From positions 6,708,501 through 6,772,500 of the forward strand of contig OU015655.1 of NCBI GenBank assembly GCA_907165275.2: 64,000 nt of DNA, given 5' to 3'. The notes beneath the pieces were generated by a model. It was not told the origin of the DNA and made no database searches. It was given only the letters and a program-made list of their open reading frames with translations. This stretch comes from Zygaena filipendulae (taxonomy: Eukaryota; Arthropoda; Insecta; Lepidoptera; Zygaenidae). Both the position numbers and the translations under genes were made by a program. Below, piece by piece: positions 21,255-43,499 of the stretch. The number at the start of each line of letters is the position of its first letter. Position 1 is the stretch's first letter.

Positions 21255-21874
21255 TAAAAAATAATGCTAAAACAGCAAAAATTCCTTTTGAGAGCTTCCA
21301 TTGCGTACGCTACGTTACGGTTAGCGGTGCCCAGTGGAATATGTTTTAGTTAGTTTTTTCTTCAAATTAACACGGGTGAAACCTCAGGGCACAGCTAGTA
21401 CGTTATAAGTATGTTGGCTAGTAATAAAAGTATAATCCTACCTTTTACTACAGTAAAGAATATCTGAGGTGTTTATATAGGTACCTACAATAGTAATGCC
21501 CTATACATAAGATGGCTTTTTAAGACTCGCTTCACTCGTCTGAATAATATATCTAAGCGTAAAACACAATGTACCTACGTATAAACTCAGCAGCTTGCGA
21601 CTGCGGCAAATTGTAAAAGGTAAAAGAGATACAGCGACAGAATATAGTTATTATACGTATACAAGCGGTCACACAGTGAAAGTGTCCAGCCAAGAAAAAG
21701 AGCCCACAAACATTTGTGCTTTCACTTTATAAAACACGATTCGTTTAAGATTTGAAGCCTTTTTGAAGCCCTGAAATATGGAGATACATATTTTCTTATT
21801 ATTTAGGAAACTTTTTACTATTTTATTGAAAAAAGGCGTTATCACTATTGTAATACGTTATAGGTAATGTATAT

Positions 21875-22123
21875 CGGCTGCACTCAGAGTCGACTTTAAT
21901 AATTACTTAGTTAAGTATAGATTTTTGAAACAAAACTGCCGCAATCATAGACGTTCAGTAAATTAATGTTAATTGGCATTTAATTAGATGTAACTTAATT
22001 AGTTAAATGCCAATTAACATTAATTTATTAAACTTGTGTGATTGCGGCAGTTTTGTTTTAAAAATATATACTTAACTAAGTAATCATTAAAGTCGACTTC
22101 ACAGTGAACTTCAGGTGCGGCGG
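21875..22123. mobile_element. Foldback MITE, CCGCCGCACTCAGAG family, copy 2
   Basis: TCGGCTGCACTCAGAGTCGA to its mirror. The right arm is interrupted by a 12-base insertion at 22,102-22,113 (see findings). Confidence 0.85.
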
Positions 22124-22129
22124 TATATC

Positions 22130-23880
22130 TATCATGCGATAAGAAGTATTGACGTCATCAATTGTTATGATGACGTACCTATACGTAATTGAGAAGCCAA
22201 CATAGGGACGAACCGTTACAGTTTCACTGAACCACAGCACTGTTCATAAAAACAGCAGAAAGTACAAAATAATATTAGCGAAGCGTAGAAAGTCGTATAA
22301 ACAGGAAGTAGGTCATCCCACTGTATGAATTTATTTATTTGAATTTATTAAAAAAATCTCAATTGCAATAAACTTACTTGATAACCCAAAGACGTTTTAG
22401 TTAAGTACCTACTTACATCTGAACTTTATTAATTTACGTTACTTTATTTATTTTTTTGATCTAATTTTGTAGTAGGTACCTACGTGATTGTTACAAAAAA
22501 CCACAGATTACGAATTAAAGCTGTTTAAGTGGACATGTAAAATATCGTTATATAGATACAGGCAGGTACCTACCTAATAGTCGCAGAAACATAGTACTTG
22601 AATAAATTACAAGATGAGTTTCAAGTTCTAGAGATTTAGCCTTCTACATACAAGGCCATCATAATGACGAATATAGAAAGTCTATAATTTTATCTGTTTA
22701 TAATTGGAAGGTAAGAGGTTGTATGGCGCATGCACTGACATTAAAGTTATTTCATCCTAATATTATATAACCATACAATTATTACGATCTAAGGGCGAGA
22801 TTATGCATAATTTTACTAAGGGCATTAAGGGCCCCCACCCTCTTTAGGGGGAGCAGATTTTGTGTTATGTATTTTACCTGTCTTCTAGAAAATCCCAGAA
22901 AATGCGAAAATACCTACCCTCAAAAATATTAATATTCTTAAAAAAAACTCCTCTTAGAGTTTGAGGAATTGATCCTAGACTCAACACCCATATTGGAGTC
23001 AGTCATATAATTATCTTTCTGTAATTAGTTTCTAATGGCTCAATAGCAAAGGAAAAATATTCTGATGTGTTAGGAAGTTCACATTACACTATGTGGTGCA
23101 CCACACTATGTGGTGAAGTATCAAATACTTTCTCGTTCTGTATCCCATTAATAGCCTGATTATAAGACTACTGATAGGAGCTAAGGCTGAAAACATCAAT
23201 TAGAAAGTTGCTATCTTGCTTAGGATACATGGAATCATAACATGAAATGGCAGTTGGCCAATATCTGCAGGAGTAAACAAGCGTGCTCAGTCGTTCTTTT
23301 ACCTTCCAACTCTCAGGAAAATATAAGTTTAGAAACTAATGCATAACTTGTCTTTATTATTTATATTAAATAAATTATATTTTAAATACAAATAAAGATA
23401 ACAACTTGTTTTTATTATTTGTATTAATATATTTTAATAGAAAATAAGTAGAAGAAGAAGTACCAACCCACCCGAAAAGTGGTCTTACCTTCTTTTTAAT
23501 TGCATAAAATTTATGATTTCTATCTTACTATATTACCAATTGACAAATCAAGTATCTCAAGAGCTCACTTCTTTTATGAATTTAGGATTCCTTAATTTAT
23601 TTAAATATCCTTAAAGAAACGTGTTCTTAAAATTTGTACCTTTTATAGTAAAACTTACGTAAAAAAATCAAAATAAAAATAATAAAATTTACGTACCTAC
23701 TTTAATCCTAATTCCACCTGGTCAGTTGCAAAATCGAATGGTGATCAATATAAAATTATTTAAAGAATTCACGAATCACCCCTCTAATAGTAAGTACGAT
23801 AGAATTAACATGCAGTGATTGATTAATTTTAATTATCTTTGAGAACTAAATAAGTAGAGGCACTGCATAATATCCTAGTA
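22130..23880. other. Intergenic, no recognised gene
   Basis: AT-rich DNA with frequent GTACCTAC strings. A local direct duplication lies at about 23,089-23,116 (ACTATGTGGTG twice around CACCAC). No coding-like frame seen. Confidence 0.6.
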
Positions 23881-23883
23881 ACC

Positions 23884-23924
23884 GCTATATGCAGAGAGAA
23901 GGTAATCACTACGTTTGCTATAGG
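23884..23924. repeat. Tiny insertion with hAT-like end, TSD GCTATA
   Basis: A 25-base insert (23,892-23,916) beginning CAGAGAGAAGGTAATCAC lies between GCTATATG and GCTATAGG. hAT elements commonly begin CAGAG or CAGNG and duplicate 8 bp, so this looks like a leftover transposon end. Confidence 0.6.
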
Positions 23925-24332
23925 TACCTACTAGGGTACCAGTGAATACTGGATAGTGATAGGCTGCTCAGTGTGAGTTGTGCTCTGTGTCCGGAATACT
24001 GTCAAGGGACAGATGACAAGAGTTCGTTGCGTTCCGAAACAGCCGAAAGTGGGCGAATTTTATCCGGAGTAATGTGAAAATCACTCGGGCCCGGGCCCTG
24101 TTTCAAATCCCTTGGGTACAAATTCAATTGGTGATTTGGAACGATATATCCCGAGTGATTTTTACTCTGACAAGAGTAAATATAAATTCACCCGGCTGTC
24201 AGAATATTGACAATATTGACAGTTGTATTTGTTTTCGCCATGTTTTTTTATGATTTGTGAGCTGTTTTCTCAGAACAAGGAATCCCGCTGGTTTGAAAAT
24301 TTCAATTTTTAGAACTTAGACGTTTTTACATT

Positions 24333-24482
24333 ATGGATATGGATTATTTACTAAAAAATAACAGGCTTGCAGTAGATGAAAGTGGCACCCCTATACTAGA
24401 CGGTGACAAACTACTGTTAATCAGAGAGAAGGCTGTTAATGATACAGCCTCAGACGAAATATTTCGTCTGAGGATACAGCAG
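24333..24482 (+). CDS. Unidentified coding-like first exon
   Basis: ATG at 24,333 opens a 50-codon frame, MDMDYLLKNNRLAV...DGDKLLL...IFRLRIQQ, ending at a strong donor CAG|GTAAGT in phase 0. The 300 bases upstream are TG/GC-richer and could be a promoter and leader. No downstream partner exon was found, and I do not recognise the protein; it is not a ZAD, zinc-finger or transposase start. Bases 24,414-24,480 contain two short insertions with exact 8-bp duplications (CTGTTAAT and GATACAGC). Removing both leaves a 33-codon exon, still in frame, ending DGDKLLLMIQQ. It may be exon 1 of a gene transcribed rightward, or a remnant. Confidence 0.45.
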
Positions 24483-24724
24483 GTAAGTTCAATTTAAGAA
24501 ACCCTCAATACTACACAAGCCTTTCCTAAATTGAAATGGGAAGAATGCTGGAATAATGGGACAAATCAAAGAACAATGGAAATATGGCACAAATTGTGGG
24601 ACAATGTGCAACGCGTCGGTAAAGAAAAAAAAAAGTAAAAACAACTTGATGTGAGCGTGCGTAGCCGAAAAATAATCGGTAATCAAAGAACACTATACTC
24701 CTGCCAAATTATTAATTAACTGAA

Positions 24725-24762
24725 GTCACTATCGTAGTGATTACCTTCTCTCTGGTCACAGG
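24725..24762. repeat. Tiny insertion with hAT-like end, inverted
   Basis: 24,733-24,754 is the exact reverse complement of the 22 bases at 23,892-23,913. It is flanked by GTCAC direct repeats (GTCACTAT / GTCACAGG). Confidence 0.55.
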
Positions 24763-24789
24763 CAATGATGATTATTTAAATAGTTTAAC

Positions 24790-25026
24790 TAACCGCCGCA
24801 CTCAGAGTCGACTGTAATGATTACTTAGTTAAGTATAGATTTTTAAAACAAAATTTTCGCAATCAGAGACGTTCAGTAAATTAATGTTAATTGGTATTTA
24901 ATGAGATGTAACTTAATTAGTGAAATGCCAATTAACATTAATTTATTAAACTTGTCAGATTGCGGCAGTTTTGTTTTAAAAATCTATCTAAGTAATCATT
25001 AACGTCGACTCTGAGTGCGGCGGTTA
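24790..25026. mobile_element. Foldback MITE, CCGCCGCACTCAGAG family, copy 3
   Basis: TA + ACCGCCGCACTCAGAGTCG ... CGACTCTGAGTGCGGCGGT + TA. The best-preserved ends in the window. Confidence 0.9.
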
Positions 25027-25517
25027 GTACCTTAAAAATGTTTAAATGTGCCATATTTTGCCATTAGAACTGATTTGAGGTAAGGTTTTTGTCTTGACAA
25101 GAGTGAAATGTCTCGATTCAAAACTATAGCTATGTATATGAAAAGAGCGTGAAAATCGCTCGCTTTAACCTCGTTCCAAAACTAAAATTTATACGGTAAA
25201 TTTAATCGGTAAATGAAATTTAGTTTTGGAACGCACCCAAAAAAAAATATATAATATAGTAAATATAAATATATAGTAGTATCCCATTGGGGATGTTGAC
25301 TACTTTTGAAAATCAAAATTCTAATTATTCCGTCAGGTAGAAAATAAAAAAACAATACACACGTATTTTTTGCTTTTTCAAATAAATTAAAATATACATT
25401 ATACAGAGATAAAGTGCATTAAAGTATAGGGTGAGGGGGTCGTGACGTTACCGTAAAATGGGGCGAATAAGGATATAGGGGTGAATAGGGACAAACCCAG
25501 GAAAAGTTTATCAAGTC

Positions 25518-25804
25518 AATAGGGTACTTGCATGATTTTTTTTTTTCAGTCAATTTTAAAGATATATGGCCTACTTAAACAAAGCAAGAAAAAGAAAAAA
25601 ATTATATGCATAAATTAATAAATAGAGCGTTTCAAAGTTCCTACTATTTTAAATTAAAAAACTTCAGAAAATGGAAAATATGCGTTGACTGTATGCACTT
25701 TGTTTCTTTTGCCTTCTATGAAAGAGGTAAATGTTTCCTAAAAAAATAAAAGTGACGTCATGGGTCAAGCTTGTCTGTGATTGGTGTTTCGTTGCAACGT
25801 TCCC
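25518..25804. mobile_element. AATAGGGTACTTGCATGA MITE, partial copy
   Basis: Starts AATAGGGTACTTGCATGA, continues with ATATATGGCCTACTTAAAC and stops near GTTGCAACGTTCC. It is the right half, inverted, of the elements at 27,931-28,574 and 62,373-62,995. Confidence 0.8.
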
Positions 25805-25989
25805 TCGTGATGCCTGCAAAATACGTGTTCAGAAACATTGTATTATAAATTTTGTATCGACTTTTGTGAAGGTGTATGTTATAAATATAAGTTATAAAGT
25901 ATTAAGACTATCAAATAAAATAAAGATAAATCAAATTTTTTATGAATATTAATCTTTTTTGATTAATTAGACAGACACTAAAAATTGTA

Positions 25990-26255
25990 AGACAGACTCT
26001 CGTCGCAGCTAACATCAATGTCCTGCCCTGGCCTGCTCAGTCGCCAGACTTGAACCCGATTGAGCATGCATGGGATATGCTACAGAGAAGAGCTCTGCCG
26101 AATATGGAGGGTATCCAGTCGCAAGAAGACCTTTTTTTGGTGTTGCAACGAACATGGGCGGCCATTCCACAGCGTGATTTGGATGAACTCATTTTGAGTA
26201 TGCCAAACCGATGTTCTTGTGTTGTTAGTGTTCGCGGTAGAAACACGGATTATTA
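25990..26255 (+). pseudogene. Tc1-like transposase C-terminal remnant
   Basis: The frame ANINVLPWPAQSPDLNPIEH then AWDMLQRRALPN runs to a stop at 26,253-26,255. WPAQSPDLNPIEHAWD is the hallmark around the last catalytic acidic residue of Tc1/mariner DDE transposases. The N-terminal DNA-binding domain and first two catalytic Asp are absent, so the enzyme is dead. Lies inside the element 25,451-26,906, consistent with its TIR and TA target. Confidence 0.85.
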
Positions 26256-27323
26256 ATTGTTTAAGTTACCCAATAAAATTTTAAAGAAAACTGTTATTTC
26301 AGTCTTTTTTTCGAACTTTAATGTTAGTGGTTCAAATGTCAAAAATCCCTTTATTAGGAAAATGGCAAATTTCTTTATTAATGCAAAGGTGACTTGGTTT
26401 ATCGTTACTGTGACAAACGAAAACACTTTATTTGATGAATCCTTAAAGAAAATTTTAATTAATATCAATCAGGAGAAAAGTTATTGCAAAAATATATGTT
26501 GATCCCTAGACACTTTTGATGTGTGTATTTTACTAGTATGGCTATTATAGGTACGTCTTGCGTTCACTTAAAAACCTTGACACGAAGAAGTTATTATTTA
26601 ATGGTTTAAAAAACCAAATTTCATATTTTTAACAGGTATTATAATAATAGAAAGTGTCAGCCCCAATTTTCCCCAATAACCCCTCAATTCATCCCTATTA
26701 ACCCCGATTTGTGGGTGAAGGGGGATTGCATTTATTTTACCTGTTTTTGTTTAAATCTAAATGTTATTTAGTTAATTTAACATTTCATAATAAATAAACA
26801 GCCAAGATTCAAACATTTATATTCCTAAAAAGTAATAAATCAATTTAAAACTATCTGAAAATTGTCAATGAAGTTCAATTTTGTCCCTATTCACCCAATT
26901 TTACGGTACTAACCGCTAAAACCACCGGTGACGTCACGTGAAATTTCAACTCAATTTATCGCCTTTTTTTTTATTACGTAAAAAAATAAAAAATACGTGT
27001 CCAATATTTTTTATGCAAGACGGACTAAAAAAAAATTAGTCAACATGCCCAATATAGAATATAATATATTGATCTTCTTCGTTGTACGGTTTGAAATTGC
27101 AAACCACGCCACGGCACTATAGCTTGCAAGAACTTTTTCGGAGCTCTTTGAGAAAACCGAAGAAATCAGCTCGAAATATTATCTTCTTGAGCACATAAAA
27201 AACCGTCACTGTGAAAATTATTGTCCATTAAAGCACCTTATAACATAATAAAATCCATCCATGAAAATAAATGACTATTGACCAAACCGCCATCTTTGTT
27301 TTCCGCCAAAAAACTGCTGATAG

Positions 27324-27347
27324 TTGTTACCTCAGAAGAATTGTTAC
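27324..27347. repeat. Tiny insertion, TSD TTGTTAC
   Basis: Ten bases, CTCAGAAGAA (27,331-27,340), between two copies of TTGTTAC. Same end sequence as the palindromic inserts at 24,449, 27,434 and 29,035. Confidence 0.55.
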
Positions 27348-27379
27348 TGATTGTGACCAGTGTTGGCCTAAACCTGTCA

Positions 27380-27592
27380 GAGGCCTGGGCCGGCAGTCTC
27401 GACCAGAGAGAAGGTAATCACTATGGTCTCGACCTCAGAACAATAAGTTATTCTTCTGAGGTCTCGACAGTGTTTTGACAACGTTATCGTATCGATCGTT
27501 AACTAGGGACCCAAAAATCATGACGATCAACATCATTACAGTAACCAACATTACGTGAATAGCAACATTGTCGAGACTGCCGGCCCTGAGGC
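27380..27592. repeat. Inverted repeat with GGCCGGCAGTCTCGAC arms, carrying two small insertions
   Basis: GGGCCGGCAGTCTCGAC (27,387-27,403) is mirrored at 27,570-27,586. In the left arm GTCTCGAC occurs three times (27,396, 27,426, 27,461), separated by a 22-base insert starting CAGAGAGAAGG and a 27-base near-palindrome CTCAGAACAA...TTCTTCTGAG. The right arm shows the uninterrupted sequence. Confidence 0.7.
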
Positions 27593-27930
27593 GGCAAAGC
27601 TGAATAAGCAAAGTGTGACCACAGGGCGGAATGCACGACACCGGAATTTGTGTATGGGACTTCAAATACGTGCCGTACAATACGGTGTCGTACATTCCGG
27701 TGTTGCGCATTCTAGTGCTGTACATTTCGGTGTCGCACAATATCGTGTTCAGTGTTGCTGTTGTGCCGGTGTGCGTTCCGTGGGTTTGGGCAGTGTTTCG
27801 GCGCAGTTGTTCGGTTAAAATTTCACGCTACAGAACGATCGAGTTGTTTTTATAACCTTTAAATATTTGAAATTTCAGGCGCCATTTGTTTTCTCTCAAC
27901 TCACGTTGCAAATAAGACTGTTTTTCATCC

Positions 27931-28574
27931 AATAGGGTACTTGCATGAAATTTATAATAAGAAATTGTGTCAATATTTCAAAAATAGAGCCTTAGAAAAG
28001 CGTTACCGTGAAAGATTTACTAAAAAAATTTCAATAGTTTCCAAAATATTCAACTTTTAATTTTGTGAAACGGAACGTTGCAACGAAACACCAATCACAG
28101 CCAAGCTTAACACATGACGTCACTTTTATTTTTTTAGGAAACATTTACCTCTTTCAGAGAAGGCAAAAGAAACTAAGTGTATACAGTCAACGCATATTTT
28201 CCATTTTCTGAAGTTTTTTACTTTAAAATGCATCGGTAACATGCATTTCGATTCTTTACTGAAACTTTTGGAAGTAAATCGACACAGTTCAACCTTTTTT
28301 TTTTTAATTTCGCTTTTGGATATTGAAGTTATCTGTCTGTCAGTGTCACGTGACCCTGTCAATACGACATTGACATTTCTATCACAGATTAATAAGGCGT
28401 AATTTTGAACAAGTGACGTCATTCCGCGTTTCGGCGGTAAAGTCTAAAGTAGGTACTTTGAAACGCTCTATTTTATTAATTTATGCATACATTTTTTTTC
28501 TTTTTCTTGCTTTGTTTAAGTAGGCCATATATCTTTAAAATAGACTGAAAAAAAATTCATGCAAGTACCCTATT
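27931..28574. mobile_element. AATAGGGTACTTGCATGAA MITE (644 bp)
   Basis: Terminal inverted repeat AATAGGGTACTTGCATGAA / TTCATGCAAGTACCCTATT. The body carries CAACGAAACACCAATCACAG and TATCTGTCTGTCAGTGTCAC. A second full copy is at 62,373-62,995. No open frame; non-autonomous. Confidence 0.88.
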
Positions 28575-28914
28575 ATAAACTTTTTGTGACCAAGACACCT
28601 CCCCTTTGTTTGTAAGAACTCCGATTGATTTCTTTTTAGACGAATCCGGTTTTTGGGGCAAACTTTGACACTTCTTAAACAATACCTAGCTGTCAGAGTG
28701 AAAATTAACCTGCTTCGGAGATGGTTGTTTGGTTGCTGCACTCTGAGCCACGGAACGGGTGAAACGCTCGAGCGCGCTCGACTGCATTCGTGCGAATCCA
28801 CGGAACGCGCCTCCGTAGACGGAGAATTCATTCTCTCATTCATTCTCCGTCTACGTGTTGTGCATTCCTAGCTCCCCCCCCCCGGTAGGTACCTACCCAC
28901 AGATCACTATTCAC

Positions 28915-28990
28915 TACACATAAGTCTAGTTAATTTGTGGTACACATAAGTCTAGTTAATTTGTGGTACTATGTCTAGTTAATTTGTGGT
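28915..28990 (+). repeat. 26-bp tandem repeat
   Basis: About three units of CACATAAGTCTAGTTAATTT plus GTGGTA; the last unit is shortened. A decayed trace (TCTAGTCAATTTGTG) follows near 29,140. Confidence 0.85.
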
Positions 28991-29026
28991 GGTACCTACC
29001 CTACTGGCTACTATATCTTAATTTGT

Positions 29027-29066
29027 GTACTACACTCAGAAGAATAAATTCTTCTGAGATACTATG
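29027..29066. repeat. Tiny palindromic insertion, diverged flanks
   Basis: CTCAGAAGAAT-AA-ATTCTTCTGAG (29,035-29,058) lies between GTACTACA and ATACTATG, which share TACTA. Confidence 0.5.
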
Positions 29067-29259
29067 TAAGTCTGAAAGAACGGAAAGAACAAAGTGTGGA
29101 ACCAAGTTGCAACTAAGTTGGAAGTGGAACCTATGTCTTTGTCTAGTCAATTTGTGAGTGGAACTTGGAAGTTTGTGTACTCGAAAGTTTCTAAGGCATT
29201 TATTAAAATAAAATGCTAATTTGAATAATATTTCCATAATTTTGATTAAAATATGTGTT

Positions 29260-42334
<13,075 letters not shown>

Positions 42335-42409
42335 GTCGCCTACATGGACGCGATGGAATGCTCGGCAAATTCCACTTGCAGATAAATACTCGTGTATGAT
42401 CCTCATTAA

Positions 42410-42699
42410 TATTAATATTATAAACGCGAAAGGGAGTTTGTTTGTTTGTTACGCTTTCATGCCTTAGAAACTCATCATGAAATTTTGCATGCACGTTGTC
42501 AGGGGTACAGAGAAGGACAGGGTACTTTTTATCCCGGAATTTCCGCTGGAACTCCGAAATTAACGCGGGTTAAGTTTCATGAAATTTTGCATACCTATAG
42601 GTTTTAAGGGATACAGAGAAGGATATAGGGTACTTTTTGTCCCGGAATTTCCGCGGTAACTCCGAAATTACCGCGGATGAAACCATGGGGAACAGCTAG
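42410..42699 (+). mobile_element. Two Helitron-like copies in tandem
   Basis: TTATAAACGCGAAAGGGAGT ... TTAACGCGGGTTAAGTTTCATG joins a second body that ends ACCGCGGATGAAACCATGGG then GAACAGCTAG. Confidence 0.75.
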
Positions 42700-43094
42700 T
42701 AGTAATATATAGTAATGAAGAATTAGGTTAAACGAGGGACTTATTGAAAGAGGGTGTTCATTATACTATTTAATTCTTGTTTCAGATTTCAGATATGTTA
42801 GGTATGTAATATTTGGACGTTATAATCCATGAATATAAACTATTCTTTGCAGCTTCATTCTTTACGGTTTATTGTGAGGTTATCGAAATAAGTCATATCA
42901 TCTTCCACGCCGCTATTATCTTGACAAGAGAAAACTGTATAGACTATAGTTTTGCCGTGTTATATCTTTAAACCCTTGTTGTTTTGTTAAATTTTTCTGT
43001 GATTGTGTTTTTTATGCAACCATAATCTATACTTTTCTGTATCGTAGGATTAAGTTTTAGTGCCTCGTTTAAGGTAACATAGTGTACCTACCTA

Positions 43095-43490
43095 TATAAT
43101 AAGACTAGATTCGCCCTGTGCGCGAGCTGCGAGCAGCTCGCGTTTCCGAGCCAGGGCCGAAACAATTTCCCCATACAAACAACTAATGTTCGGCGGCCAT
43201 CTTGAAAAATGACGCAATCGAAAAACTGATTCGATATTCGGCATCAGCGACCCCAAAAACCCCCGGATGCCGAACCTCACCCGGATCGGATCAACTTTTT
43301 TTTCGGCCGCCATTTTGGATTTTTACCACGCCATGCGGTTGCCCCCCATTGACCTCTATGACATTTGTTTGAGCACCCCCCACCTGACTCTTTTAGTTTC
43401 GGAGATAATCGAGTTTGAAATTTGTTCGGCGGCCATGTTTTTTTCCGCCATTTTGAAAAAAAAGTTACACTATTGAAATTTGCCCAAGGT
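43095..43490. other. GC-rich patch of unknown nature
   Basis: GCGAGCTGCGAGCAGCTCGC is a near-perfect hairpin. After it, TTCGGCGGCCAT and CGGCCGCCATTTTG recur three to four times at ~50-150 base spacing. The open frames on both strands reflect this composition and I recognise no protein. It may be a repeat without another copy here. Confidence 0.45.
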
Positions 43491-43499
43491 GTGGATGAA

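Larger units (their letters stand above)
25451..26906. mobile_element. Tc1/mariner-like element with TA duplication
   Basis: Begins CCGTAAAATGGGGCGAATA and ends (inverted) CCGTAAAATTGGGTGAATAG, flanked by TA at 25,449-25,450 and 26,907-26,908. The 1,456-bp body includes a transposase remnant and another repeat. Inserted into the older 310-bp MITE. Confidence 0.85.
25286..27053. mobile_element. ATTGGG-ATGTTGACTA MITE split by a Tc1-like element
   Basis: Left part 25,286-25,448 starts ATTGGGGATGTTGACTAC; right part 26,909-27,053 ends TTAGTCAACATGCCCAAT. The parts join at a single TA to give about 310 bp. The match to 41,560-41,725 across the joint (GTCAC-TA-TCCGCTAAAACC) shows the uninterrupted form. 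Confidence 0.85.
28760..29259 (+). promoter_or_regulatory. Putative promoter and 5' UTR region of the zinc-finger gene
   Basis: The 500 bases before the ATG hold a GC-richer patch (GCTCGAGCGCGCTCG at ~28,768), a small hairpin (CGTAGACGGAGAAT ... ATTCTCCGTCTACG, ~28,814-28,855), a 26-base tandem repeat of TACACATAAGTCTAGTTAAT (28,915-28,990) and a palindromic insert at 29,035-29,058. No clear TATA box or initiator stands out. The assignment rests only on position. Confidence 0.35.

Noticed and set aside
23892..24754. A single 860-bp transposon bounded by 22-bp perfect inverted repeats and carrying the exon
   Set aside because: Each 22-base copy has its own flanking direct repeats (GCTATA; GTCAC) and the outer flanks do not match each other, so two separate insertions fit better.
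27555..27855. Overlapping plus-strand open frames of 74-87 codons
   Set aside because: Sequence is a run of imperfect CGGTGTCG/TACATTCCGGTG repeats; no splice context, no known domain.
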